Of a stretch of DNA of 64,000 nt, positions 8,037 to 16,774 are shown in pieces (within the stretch, counting starts at the first letter, position 1; each line of letters opens with the position of its first letter). The notes under the pieces are model-generated. The model searched no databases and was not told the origin of the DNA. It saw only the letters and a program-made list of their open reading frames with translations. Source of the stretch: Bacteroidota bacterium (GTDB lineage Bacteria; Bacteroidota; Bacteroidia; Palsa-965); NCBI GenBank assembly GCA_006218065.1, contig VBWE01000011.1, positions 22,994 to 86,993 on the forward strand, read 5' to 3'. The position numbers and the translations under genes were made by a program.

Positions 8037-9407
8037 TTATCCGCGGTAAAAAAGCCATTTCCCGATTTCTTTCCAGGAAGGTTTTTTGCCGTACATGAGA
8101 ATGCCTGTGCGGTAAATTTTGCCGGCCACCCAGGTCATCGCCAGGAATGAGATGGCGAGGATCGACAGGGAAAGAATGACTTCCCCGGCATATACTCCGC
8201 CGAAAGGCAGGCGCATGAGCATGGCTACGGGAGATGTAAACGGAATATAGGAGAGCCAGGTCGCGATCGATCCGTCGGGATCGGAGGCAATAGTACCGGA
8301 AAGCGCAACGGAAATAATAAGCGGGATGGAAACGGGAAGCATGAACTGCTGCGTATCCGCTTCCGAATCGACGGCAGAACCGACCGCGGCGAACATCGCT
8401 CCGTACATGAGGTAACCGAGAATGAAGTACAGGAAAAAGCACAGGATCATATTTCCCCAGGGAATCGACATCAGCGTGGCCACGGTTTTGTCCATCTGGT
8501 CGTTGGTATCAAATTCCATGACGCCCTTTTCATTTTCAGGCATCACTTTATTCATCTGCGCGGAGTTCGCCTGTGTAAAATCGAGTTTTTTATCCTGCAC
8601 GGAATTCACCAGCGGCGTGATGATGAGGAAAGAAAGTAAAACCCAGATGGTGAATTGTGTGACGCCGACCAAAGCCACGCCGATTACTTTCCCGAGCATG
8701 AGCTGGAACGGGCGGACGGATGAAACGATGACTTCGACGATGCGCGTGGTTTTTTCCTCGATCACGCCGCGCATTACCTGCACGCCGTACAGGAATATGA
8801 ACATGTAAATGATCATCGCGAAACCGATGCCCACGAGCACTTTGATTTCCGTTTTGCTTTCTTTTCCGCGGATGCTGTTACCCACGGAAATTTTTTGCCC
8901 GAAAATATTGATCGCCGCTTCCGGAACGCTGTCCAGCCGCATGGCTTCTGTCCGGTAAAGTTTGGTCAGCTCGAATTCAATATAACCCAGTGTATTGTAT
9001 CCCGGTTCGTTTTTCGAATGCAGGATGGCCGAGCGGCCCACACTGTGCGCGGCAGAATCGTTTCCGCCGAAAAAATTGGCCGGAATTTCGAGGATGGAGA
9101 CCTGGTCCGAGTCTTTGAACAGTTTTTTGGTTTCGTCCACATCCGACCGGACATAATGGAAATCAAAATGCAGGTTCATCGTATCGTGGAAAACCTTGTG
9201 GTAGTTGAACGCGGTTTCCGCACTGTCGAGTTTGATCATTTCCACCACCACGATCGTGCGCGGGGCGCCTTCGGAGCGGGCGAGCATGGCCGGGACGATG
9301 ATGAGCGCACCCCAGAGTACCGGCGCGAGGAAACACATGATGATGAAAGTCTTGTTCTTGACCCTCGTGAAATATTCGCGGCGAATGATGAGACCGATTT
9401 TACCCAT
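8037..9407 (-). CDS. ABC-2 type transporter permease (NatB-like)
   Basis: 456 residues. A first transmembrane helix (about 22-42) is followed by a large extracytoplasmic domain (about 45-210) and then five to six clustered helices (about 210-430), the layout of NatB/YhaP-type ABC-2 permeases. IRGKESKTEIKVLVGIGFAMIIYMFIFLYGVQVMRGVIEEKTTRIVEV is cut here for length, but the segment GVIEEKTTRIVEV is the conserved coupling element of this group. It lies 21 bp downstream of the ATP-binding subunit gene, so the two form one exporter operon. The substrate is unknown; relatives export sodium, drugs or peptides. Confidence 0.88.
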   Translation of the reverse strand: MGKIGLIIRREYFTRVKNKTFIIMCFLAPVLWGALIIVPAMLARSEGAPRTIVVVEMIKLDSAETAFNYHKVFHDTMNLHFDFHYVRSDVDETKKLFKDSDQVSILEIPANFFGGNDSAAHSVGRSAILHSKNEPGYNTLGYIEFELTKLYRTEAMRLDSVPEAAINIFGQKISVGNSIRGKESKTEIKVLVGIGFAMIIYMFIFLYGVQVMRGVIEEKTTRIVEVIVSSVRPFQLMLGKVIGVALVGVTQFTIWVLLSFLIITPLVNSVQDKKLDFTQANSAQMNKVMPENEKGVMEFDTNDQMDKTVATLMSIPWGNMILCFFLYFILGYLMYGAMFAAVGSAVDSEADTQQFMLPVSIPLIISVALSGTIASDPDGSIATWLSYIPFTSPVAMLMRLPFGGVYAGEVILSLSILAISFLAMTWVAGKIYRTGILMYGKKPSWKEIGKWLFYRG

Positions 9408-9428
9408 GGTGTGCTTGCGGTCGTTTAT

Positions 9429-10372
9429 TTATTCGGTGTAATTGCTTTTGGTTCCGATGGCCGCGCCTGCCGGTTCTTCTTCTTTCACTTTCGTGATGAA
9501 GATATCGTTCATGGTCGGCATCACTTCGCTGAACGAATGGATTTCGGCGCAGGAAAGCACGGCTTCGAGCAGTTTATTCGGCGAGGTATTTCCGAGCAGG
9601 CGCACCCGGATCCGGTGCCGGTCTTCTTCCTCTTTCGTATCCACCAGTTCTCCGCCCGTCCACATGGCATTGGTAAACGAAACGAGGCTTCCCTTGAAAC
9701 TGATATCGTATGTATTGGTGCTGTATGCGCGTTTGATCTCTTTGACCTGCCCGTCGAGTATTTTTTTCGATTTGTTGATCAGGGCGATATTGTCGCAGAG
9801 TTCTTCCACCGAGCCCATGTTGTGCGTGGATAAAATGACGGTGGTTCCTTTTTCGCGCAGGCGCAGGATCTCGTTTTTGATCAGTTGCGCGTTGATCGGG
9901 TCGAAGCCGCTGAACGGTTCGTCGAGGATCAGCAGGCGCGGCTCGTGCAGCACGGTAACGATAAACTGTACTTTCTGCTGCATGCCTTTGGAAAGTTCTT
10001 CCACTTTCTTTTTCCACCAGCCCTGCATGTCAAAGCGCTCGAACCAGTCTTCGAGTTTTCGTTTCGCGTCTTTTTTGCTCAGTCCTTTCAGCTGGGCGAG
10101 GTACATGGCCTGGTCGCCGACACTCATCTTACGGTACAATCCGCGTTCCTCGGGCAGGTAACCTACCTGTTCCGAATGTTTCGGTTCCAGCAGCCGTCCT
10201 TGTCCGGGCCGGTAATCTGGTTGATGATCCGGATGAGCGTGGTTTTCCCCGCGCCGTTCGGGCCGAGCAATCCGAAAATGCATTGTTCCGGGACGGCAAT
10301 GCTCACGTCGTCGAGCGCCGTGTGATTGGCAAAACGTTTAACGATGTTTTGTGCTTCGAGCAGAATAGCCAT
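9429..10372 (-). CDS. ABC transporter ATP-binding subunit, frameshifted
   Basis: Two reading frames make one ATPase. The first (from the ATG at 10372) has MAILLEAQNIVKRF and Walker A GPNGAGKTT and ends after ITGPDK. The second resumes as RLLEPKHSEQVGYLPEERGLY (20 residues or fewer match the usual Q-loop region) and continues through LSKGMQQKVQF (signature), LLILDEPFSGFDP (Walker B) and LSTHNMGSVEELCD (H-loop). The join is near 10190. Homologues usually have a few residues such as GE..FDG between GPDKG and the next block, so a short stretch that is not a multiple of three seems to be missing. The GTG at 10381 is in frame but the ATG fits better. It pairs with the permease gene 21 bp downstream. 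Confidence 0.82.
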
Positions 10373-10425
10373 AGCGTGCACGAAGATACGTAAAACAGGA
10401 GGGAATTATTGTGGAAGAATCGTAC

Positions 10426-10683
10426 TTAAAATTCCGGTGCGTACCTGTTGCCAAACCGGGACCTGTCTTCACCGGAATAGTCCCCGATCAAGTTCCAGTC
10501 GGCAGCGGCAGGAGGCAGTCAGCAGGTATCCGGCGAGGAATGTTGGACATCTTTATGCTTCGTCAAAGACGAAGCATAAATTTTACTTTCCCTGCCGACT
10601 GCCTCCTGCCGCTGCCGACTGGAACTATTCCGACTTACGCTAACCGGTTTTCCTGTAAAACGGCTCGCCGGAGGAATTTTAAA
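10426..10683. repeat. Nested composite hairpin element E1 (GGCAG-word arms)
   Basis: About 258 bp. The outer ends carry TTAAAATTCC on the left and GCCGGAGGAATTTTAAA on the right, shared with the elements at 22896-23168 and 54147-54360. Inside are 36-base arms (10491-10526 and 10591-10626) differing at one position, built on repeats of GGCAG with 6-7 base spacing and bounded by GGAATAG / CTATTCC. The centre (10552-10580) is a further 13-bp perfect hairpin with loop AAA. It fills the divergent spacer between the ABC ATPase and the patatin-like gene. Confidence 0.82.
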
Positions 10684-10702
10684 AATCAACTTATTAACAG
10701 AC

Positions 10703-10734
10703 TTTGGTTTTTAACTCCTCCCGGCTGTATCTTG
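10703..10734 (+). promoter_or_regulatory. Possible Bacteroidota promoter for the patatin-like gene
   Basis: TTTG at 10703-10706 is followed after 21 bases by TATCTTG at 10728-10734, a near match to the -33 TTTG and -7 TAnnTTTG elements. It lies about 25 bp upstream of the ATG at 10760, immediately outside element E1. Confidence 0.4.
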
Positions 10735-10759
10735 TTTCAGAAAACAAACTCACATTCTT

Positions 10760-11782
10760 ATGGCAAAACCCTTTCTCATTCTCAGCCTCGACGGCGGCGG
10801 ACTCCGCGGCATTGTTCCCACGATGATCCTGATGCAGATCGAACAGATCACCGGCAAAAAAATCCAGGATATGTTCCAGCTGATGGCCGGCACTTCCACG
10901 GGCGGACTCATCGCGCTCGGGCTTTCCATCGGTAAAACGCCTGCACAACTGAAGGATATTTACGTTCAGAACGGCAAGAAAATTTTCCCCGCGACAGGCG
11001 GCGGCATCACCGGGCTCCTGCACAAAGCGGAACAACTCTTCGAGCCGAAATACAGTCCTGCCGGACTGCAGTCGGTACTTGATCAGTATTTCGGCAATAC
11101 CACCATGGCGGATTGCAAAGTGCCGGTAATCGCCTGCTGTTACGACCTGGCAAGCAATACGCCGCTTTTTTTCAAGAGCCGTTATACCAAACAGGCGCAG
11201 CCTATTAATGCGAAACTCACGGAAGTTTGCCGGGCCACATCGGCTGCACCGACTTACTTCCCGGCTTTCCGGATGTCATACAACAACATGGACCGCGTGT
11301 GTATTGACGGCGGCGTGTACATCAACAACCCGGGCATGGCGGCGTTCAGCGAGATCTGTAAATATTACAAAGACCCGCTGTACAATCTCCCCCCCGATTT
11401 CAATCCCGATGTGAATGTATTTATGCTCTCGCTGGGAACGGGAACTTATACCGCCAACCTCGCGCAGAAAAAATGGATCGACGGCGGATTAGTCAACTGG
11501 GCTACCAAAATCAGCGATATTATGATGCAGGCCACCAACCAGAGCACGGTGTACGAATGTTCCGAGATGCTTCCGGCCAACCAGTATTACAGGATGAACA
11601 TCAGTATCGGCGACGATAAATATTCCGACATGGCCGATTCGTCCGACGCCACGCGCAACTATCTCGAACAGCAGGTGCAGGCGCAAATCTTCAACAATGC
11701 GCAGGTGATGAAAGACCTGCAAGCATTCCTGGTACGCGCAGGCGTTATGCCGGCGGGAAGCATCAGCAAACTGACGCCGTAG
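10760..11782 (+). CDS. Patatin-like phospholipase
   Basis: 340 residues. The oxyanion motif DGGGLRG is at 11-17, the nucleophile Ser46 in GTSTGG, and the dyad Asp183 in DGGVYINNP, all at patatin-like positions. No signal peptide is present, so it should act in the cytoplasm or at the inner membrane as a lipid acyl hydrolase. Related phospholipases (CapV) serve as effectors in CBASS anti-phage systems, but no cyclic-nucleotide synthase, E1/E2 or Cap4-like gene lies nearby. I therefore call only the enzyme class. It is a single gene, divergent from the ABC exporter and convergent with dnaJ. Confidence 0.9.
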   Translation: MAKPFLILSLDGGGLRGIVPTMILMQIEQITGKKIQDMFQLMAGTSTGGLIALGLSIGKTPAQLKDIYVQNGKKIFPATGGGITGLLHKAEQLFEPKYSPAGLQSVLDQYFGNTTMADCKVPVIACCYDLASNTPLFFKSRYTKQAQPINAKLTEVCRATSAAPTYFPAFRMSYNNMDRVCIDGGVYINNPGMAAFSEICKYYKDPLYNLPPDFNPDVNVFMLSLGTGTYTANLAQKKWIDGGLVNWATKISDIMMQATNQSTVYECSEMLPANQYYRMNISIGDDKYSDMADSSDATRNYLEQQVQAQIFNNAQVMKDLQAFLVRAGVMPAGSISKLTP

Positions 11783-11806
11783 CAGCAGCTATTCCTTCGG
11801 GGAGGT

Positions 11807-11893
11807 GAATTTCAAATGTAAAATGTCAAAGGCAAAATGTTAAAGTGAATCCCACTTTTACATTTGAAATTTGACATTTTGCATTTGATATTT
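11807..11893. repeat. Heptad-word hairpin (ATnnnAA type)
   Basis: The arms are at 11808-11847 and 11853-11893, each of five 7-base words in the same register, mostly ATnnnAA (triplets TTC, GTA, GTC, GTT on the left; ATC, GCA, GTC, TTC, GTA on the complementary right arm). Mismatches fall mainly in the variable triplets. It fills the convergent spacer between the patatin-like gene and dnaJ. Its words match those at 3837-3922. Confidence 0.8.
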
Positions 11894-11900
11894 ATTGGGT

Positions 11901-13049
11901 TCAGGAGAAATATTCCTTCATCCGGTCAAAAAATCCTTTGTCTTTTTTCCCGGGAGCCGGCTGGAAATTTTTGGACTCGCGCATTTTTTCGAGCAGTTGT
12001 TTTTCCTCGGCGCTCAGGTGCTGCGGGGTCCATACCTGCAGGCTTACGAGCAGGTCGCCGCGGTTGTAGCCGTTCAGGTCGGGAAGTCCTTTTCCTTTCA
12101 GGCGGATAATTCTTCCCGACTGTGTTCCGGCATCTATTTTCACGCGGGCTTTCCCGTCGAGCGTGGGAATTTCGATGGACGTACCGAGCGCGGCGTCGGA
12201 AAAATTAAGGTAGTGTTCGTAAAGTAAGTTGTTCCCGTCGCGCGTAAAATGTTCATGTTCCACTTCTTCGATCGCGATCACCAGGTCGCCGGGAATACCG
12301 CCGCGCGGGCCGGCATTTCCTTTGCCGTTCATGCTGAGCTGTATGCCTTCGTGAACTCCCGGCGGAATACGGATGGTAATCACTTCTTCGCCGCGCGTTA
12401 CACCGTCGCCGTAGCACGATTTGCATTTATCGGTAATGGTTTGTCCTTCGCCGCTGCAGGCCGGGCAAATGCTGGCGGTTTGCATGCGGCCGAGGATGGT
12501 ATCGGTAACGCGTGTAACCTGCCCGCGGCCTCCGCAGGTGCTGCAGGTATTGTATGAAGACCCGCCGGCAGCGCCGGTTCCCTTACATTTTTCGCAGCTG
12601 ACGTATTTCTGTACTTTGATTTTTTTCTCCGTGCCGTTGGCGATTTCATCCAGCGTGACTTTCACTTTTACGCGCAGGTTCTGCCCCTTGTTCACCCGCC
12701 TGCCGCGCTGCTGTCCCTGCCCGCCGAAGCCGAACGCGCCGCCGAAAATATCGCCGAAATTGGAGAAGATGTCCTCCATATTCATTCCGCCCCCGTAGCC
12801 GCCGTTTCCGCCCGCCGCGCTGCTGCCCACGCCGGCATGACCGAACTGATCGTAGCGCTGTCTTTTTTCCGTATTGCTCAGCACTTCGTATGCTTCGGCC
12901 GCTTCCTTGAATTTTTCTTCCGAAGCCTTGTCGCCCGGGTTTTTATCGGGATGATATTTAATCGCCAGTTTCCGGTAGGCCTTTTTGATATCCTCCGGGC
13001 TGGCGTTTTTCGCAACACCGAGTATTTCGTAAAAATCGCGCTTTGCCAT
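11901..13049 (-). CDS. dnaJ: Chaperone DnaJ
   Basis: 382 residues, full length. The J domain (4-70) has the HPD motif in [11 protein letters not shown] Gly-rich linker follows (80-115), then the zinc domain with four CxxCxGxG-type motifs ([32 protein letters not shown], about 150-215) and the C-terminal substrate-binding domains. It stimulates DnaK ATPase activity and delivers unfolded clients in the cytoplasm. It lies 70 bp downstream of grpE on the same strand, so the two form a chaperone operon. dnaK is not in the window. Confidence 0.97.
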   Translation of the reverse strand: MAKRDFYEILGVAKNASPEDIKKAYRKLAIKYHPDKNPGDKASEEKFKEAAEAYEVLSNTEKRQRYDQFGHAGVGSSAAGGNGGYGGGMNMEDIFSNFGDIFGGAFGFGGQGQQRGRRVNKGQNLRVKVKVTLDEIANGTEKKIKVQKYVSCEKCKGTGAAGGSSYNTCSTCGGRGQVTRVTDTILGRMQTASICPACSGEGQTITDKCKSCYGDGVTRGEEVITIRIPPGVHEGIQLSMNGKGNAGPRGGIPGDLVIAIEEVEHEHFTRDGNNLLYEHYLNFSDAALGTSIEIPTLDGKARVKIDAGTQSGRIIRLKGKGLPDLNGYNRGDLLVSLQVWTPQHLSAEEKQLLEKMRESKNFQPAPGKKDKGFFDRMKEYFS

Positions 13050-13119
13050 TTTGTTTATTTGTTGGTTCGGAGGTATGTATCACTTCGAACTAAAAACTCC
13101 GAACAAGGAATGCATGCTG

Positions 13120-13692
13120 TTAATTTCCAACCACAACTTTCGCGAAGCGGATCACTTTACCGTTCAGCGTATATCCTTTTTCCACTTCATCCACCACTTT
13201 CCCTTTCAGGTCTTCGGTCGGTGCGGGAATATTGGTGATCGCTTCGTGCTTATCCGTATCAAAAGCCGCACCCACCGATTCCATGGCTTCCAGCCCTTTC
13301 TGCGAGAGAATGTGGCGGAATTTCTGGTGAACCAGTTTTACACCTTCGTTCACGGCGGCAATGTCGGTAGCGGTTTCGTTGCTGCGCACGGCGCGTTCGA
13401 GATCGTCGATCACCGGGAGCAGGCTTTTGATGATTTCCTCGCCGGCGTTTTTCAGTAAGTCGATCCGTTCTTTTGCGTTCCGTTTCCGGAAATTGTCGAA
13501 ATCCGAATACAGGCGCAGGTATTTATCATTCATTTCCGCGAGCTTCTGTTCCATCATTTCTGCTTTCTGCGCATCATCCGTCGCGGTGGAATCGGTTGCT
13601 GTTTCCGGGTTTTTGTTTTCAGAAACAGGCTCATCATTCCCGGCCAGGTTTTCGCCGGTTTCGTTGATCAGGTCCTTGTCTTTCTGGCTCAT
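13120..13692 (-). CDS. grpE: Nucleotide exchange factor GrpE
   Basis: 190 residues. A low-complexity acidic N-terminus (about 1-45) leads into a long helix with KYLRLYSDFDNFRKRNAKER, then the conserved LLPVIDDLERAV and, near the C-terminus, LKGKVVDEVEKGYTLNGKVIR (each GrpE hallmark). It releases ADP from DnaK. It is the first gene of the grpE-dnaJ pair. No CIRCE-like inverted repeat was found in the upstream 150 bp. Confidence 0.96.
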   Translation of the reverse strand: MSQKDKDLINETGENLAGNDEPVSENKNPETATDSTATDDAQKAEMMEQKLAEMNDKYLRLYSDFDNFRKRNAKERIDLLKNAGEEIIKSLLPVIDDLERAVRSNETATDIAAVNEGVKLVHQKFRHILSQKGLEAMESVGAAFDTDKHEAITNIPAPTEDLKGKVVDEVEKGYTLNGKVIRFAKVVVGN

Positions 13693-13852
13693 AATTCTTC
13701 AGAAATCGATGCTGTTAAAATATGACGAATTGACCGGAACCGTCAGGTTTTACTGCCGTTCCGGGTATTCCTGACTATGGTTCAAAGATCAGGCCGACGA
13801 AGATAATGCGTCAAATTGACATGGAATGCCCTGCGGGATGGTTTTGTGGAAA

Positions 13853-13884
13853 GAAAAACCCGTTCCTGCGAGAGCGGGAACGGG
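13853..13884 (-). terminator. Intrinsic terminator downstream of the TlpA-like gene
   Basis: Read on the minus strand, an 8-bp GC-rich stem (arms CCCGTTCC and GGAACGGG) with a 10-base loop is followed by TTTTTCTTT. It lies about 20 bp past the stop codon of the thioredoxin-like gene. Confidence 0.7.
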
Positions 13885-13905
13885 CTGATTTTAATATCGG
13901 GCAGC

Positions 13906-14577
13906 TTACTGCTTGTCCTGCTTGACCGCTTCTTTGACCGGGGCGGTAGTCGCTTTTTTAGCCGTGCCTGTTTTTTTCTTTTTCTTGCCTGCTTCTTTGG
14001 CTTTCTCCTCGCGGAGCTTTTCTTTTTTCCTGATGCTTTCCGGATCCTTGTCCAGCTGCATTTCAAGGGCTTTGTCCAGGCTGGCCCCGCGCAGGTTCTT
14101 GGCTACGATAATACCGTTCTCATCGATCAGCACATTGGTCGGAATGGAATATACCTGGTATTTCTGTGCGGCCGCATTCTGCCACCATTTGAGGTCGCTC
14201 ACATGATACGGCCAGTTCAGGCTGTCTTTGGCGATAGCCGATTTCCAGGCTTCTTTTCCACCTTCCCGGTCGAGCGAAACGTTGAAAACCACGAAGCCGT
14301 CGCCGTTTGTGAAAAACGAATCCTTGTATTTTTTGTAGGCTTTTACCACGTTCGGATTTTCCATCCGGCAGGGGCCGCACCAGGATGCCCAGAAATCGAT
14401 CAGGACCAGTTTGCCGCGAAGCGACGAAAGCCGGATCGTATCTCCGTTCGGGTTCTGCATGGCGATTTCGGGCGCGATATTGCCCACGTTCAAACCTTCG
14501 ACAGCGCCTGTCTGTGCGCTGGAAAATCCGGAAACAGCAAAAGCTGCTGCGAAAAGTAAATGACGTAATTGTTTCAT
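13906..14577 (-). CDS. TlpA/ResA-like thioredoxin-fold protein, exported
   Basis: 223 residues. A signal peptide (1-21, ending AVSGFSSAQ) is followed by a peroxiredoxin/thioredoxin fold with the redox motif WCGPC (Cys67 and Cys70) and the cis-Pro loop in YSIPTNVLID. The last 50 residues are Lys- and Ala-rich and probably disordered. It likely keeps extracytoplasmic thiols reduced, as TlpA/ResA proteins do. It lies 81 bp downstream of murA on the same strand and may be cotranscribed. Confidence 0.88.
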   Translation of the reverse strand: MKQLRHLLFAAAFAVSGFSSAQTGAVEGLNVGNIAPEIAMQNPNGDTIRLSSLRGKLVLIDFWASWCGPCRMENPNVVKAYKKYKDSFFTNGDGFVVFNVSLDREGGKEAWKSAIAKDSLNWPYHVSDLKWWQNAAAQKYQVYSIPTNVLIDENGIIVAKNLRGASLDKALEMQLDKDPESIRKKEKLREEKAKEAGKKKKKTGTAKKATTAPVKEAVKQDKQ

Positions 14578-14658
14578 GTTGAGGCTAACTTACGAAAAAT
14601 TCCCGGTATGGGTTTTAGTGCGCAGGACGGCCGGGCCGGCATCCTGACAAAAGGTAAA

Positions 14659-15966
14659 TCAGGCTTTTCTTACAATCTCCGCGCCAAGTTTATTCAAACG
14701 CTCATCTATTTTCTGGTAACCCCGGTCGATCTGTTCGATATTGTGGATCGTGCTTTTTCCTTTGGCCGAAAGCGCCGCGATCAGCAGTGAAACACCGGCC
14801 CGGATATCGGGCGATGTCATCGTTACCCCGCGGAGCTGGTGCTGCCGCCCGAGCCCGATCACCGTAGCCCGGTGCGGATCGCATAAAATGATCTGCGCGC
14901 CCATGTCGATCAGTTTATCCACGAAGAACAAACGGCTCTCGAACATTTTCTGGTGAATGAGTACGCTGCCCTTGGCCTGCGTGGCGGTAACCAGCACAAT
15001 GCTCAGCAGGTCGGGCGTAAAACCGGGCCAGATCGCATCGGCAATAGTGAGGATGGAACCGTCGATGAACGTATCGATTTCATAAATCTCCTGGGCGGGA
15101 ATGTAGATGTCGTTTCCGCGGCGCTCGAGTTTAATGCCGAGCCGCTGGAAAACGCCGGGAATCACGCCGAGCTCATCATACGCCACATCTTTGATCGTGA
15201 TCTCGCTCTGCGTCATGGCCGCGAGCCCGATGAAACTGCCTACTTCGATCATATCCGGAAGCAGGCGGTGTTCGGTGCCGCCGAGTTTTTCCACGCCTTC
15301 AATCCGCAGCAGGTTCGAACCGATGCCGGTGATTTTGGCGCCCATGCGGTTGAGCATTTTGCAAAGCTGCTGCACATACGGCTCACATGCGGCATTGTAA
15401 ATGGTGGTGGTTCCTTCGGCCAGCGAAGCAGCCATCACGATATTCGCCGTACCGGTTACCGACGCTTCGTCGAGCAGCATGTACGCGCCTTTGAGCCGCG
15501 GCGATTCCACTTTGAAAAATTCGTGCTCGGCGTCGTATTCGAATTTTGCGCCGAGATTTTCAAAGCCGATGAAATGCGTATCTAATCGCCGGCGCCCGAT
15601 CTTGTCTCCGCCGGGTTTCGGGATGTATCCTTTTCCGAAACGCGCGAGCAGCGGACCGACGATCATGATGGAACCACGCAGCGCACCGCCTTTTTTCTTG
15701 AAGGCATCAGAACTGATATAGTCGATATCGACCTGGTCGGCCTGGAAAGTATATTGTTCGTGGCCCGTTTTTTCGACTTTCACGCCGAGTTCGCGCAGCA
15801 GGTCCATGAGCTTCATCACGTCGATGATCTCGGGAACATTGCTGATGGTTATTTTTTCGGGAGAGAGCAGTACGGCCGATATGACCTGTAGCGCTTCATT
15901 TTTCGCGCCCTGCGGAACAAGGTCGCCTGATAAACGTTTACCGCCGGTGATCTCGAAAAAACTCAT
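14659..15966 (-). CDS. murA: UDP-N-acetylglucosamine 1-carboxyvinyltransferase MurA
   Basis: 435 residues, full length for MurA, with the inverted alpha/beta barrel pattern. It transfers enolpyruvate from PEP to UDP-GlcNAc, the first committed step of peptidoglycan synthesis. QGAKNEALQVISA (19-31) carries the Lys/Asn substrate residues. The loop that holds Cys115 in E. coli reads PGGDKIG here, placing Asp at 121. Asp at this position is known from naturally fosfomycin-resistant MurA enzymes. It lies 9 bp downstream of the DUF4290 gene, an arrangement familiar in Bacteroidota. Confidence 0.96.
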   Translation of the reverse strand: MSFFEITGGKRLSGDLVPQGAKNEALQVISAVLLSPEKITISNVPEIIDVMKLMDLLRELGVKVEKTGHEQYTFQADQVDIDYISSDAFKKKGGALRGSIMIVGPLLARFGKGYIPKPGGDKIGRRRLDTHFIGFENLGAKFEYDAEHEFFKVESPRLKGAYMLLDEASVTGTANIVMAASLAEGTTTIYNAACEPYVQQLCKMLNRMGAKITGIGSNLLRIEGVEKLGGTEHRLLPDMIEVGSFIGLAAMTQSEITIKDVAYDELGVIPGVFQRLGIKLERRGNDIYIPAQEIYEIDTFIDGSILTIADAIWPGFTPDLLSIVLVTATQAKGSVLIHQKMFESRLFFVDKLIDMGAQIILCDPHRATVIGLGRQHQLRGVTMTSPDIRAGVSLLIAALSAKGKSTIHNIEQIDRGYQKIDERLNKLGAEIVRKA

Positions 15967-15975
15967 ACAATCTGC

Positions 15976-16618
15976 TCAGTGTTTTTTTCCGAATTTTTTA
16001 TGTCCGCCGCCGCCTTTGTGGTTGTTGCTCTTCCGCTTGTTCTGCCCGAACTGCTGAACCTGGTTTTGCGGGATGGCGTTTTTGGGAAGGATTTCGCTGG
16101 TATGCAGGAAACGGAAATCATCAGCGACTTTCAACTCGCCGGCCGACAGCATTTCAAGCTGCTGCACGATAAGCTGGTCGTTGACCGAATCCCTGTTCCA
16201 GTTCAGGTAATGTTTTTTCTTTCTGGATCAGCGCTTCGAGATTTTTCCCGTAATGCTTGAAACGGATATCGCCCTGCGGATATTTGAGCGCTTCGGGTTT
16301 CGAATGAAACAGTTCCGGCTCGGGTTTCGGGAAAGGCGCATCCACATCCAATTTGTAATCCGAAATAATGAACAGGTGATCCCAGAGCTTATGTTCGAAA
16401 TCGGAAAAATCTTTCAGGGAAGGATTCAGGATAGCCATCACTTTCACGATCGTACGGGCGCAGCGGTTGCGCTCTTCACGGTCTTCGATGGTCAGGCAAT
16501 GATCAATCATCCGGTACACGTTACGGCCGTACTCGGAAATGCTCATCTTGGGCTGGTCGGTATTGTAATCCATCCCGGTATTATTCACTAAGGGTGTTTC
16601 GGTGTTCTTTGCTGTCAT
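15976..16618 (-). CDS. DUF4290 protein, frameshifted at a homopolymer
   Basis: Two frames form one protein. The first (from the ATG at 16618; an alternative ATG at 16573 begins MDYNTDQPKMSISEYGRN, the usual family start) runs through YRMIDHCLTIEDREERNR and HKLWDHLFIISDYKLDVD. After QKEK it leaves frame. The other frame gives YLNWNRDSVNDQ and ends with a basic tail (KSNNHKGGGGHKK). Removing one A from the six-A run near 16216 restores a continuous family-like protein. Its function is unknown; the gene is regularly found next to murA in Bacteroidota. A one-base homopolymer error is the simplest explanation. Confidence 0.8.
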
Positions 16619-16774
16619 TTTAAAAATAGGTATTCGTCAAAGGTACGTTTTTCGGTTTGTATATGCTTTCCAGTGGAAAAAGGGGGGCTTTCGTGTTAGT
16701 TTTCAACAAGTCTGAACCTTCAGGGGATTTTTTCGTACAAACTGCTGATTCTCTTCCGGAAACGGCTTCGGAAC

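Noticed and set aside
10163..10381. A separate 72-residue small protein at the start of the ABC ATPase
   Set aside because: It holds the Walker A half of the same ATPase; the rest continues in another frame, so it is a frameshift product and not an independent gene.
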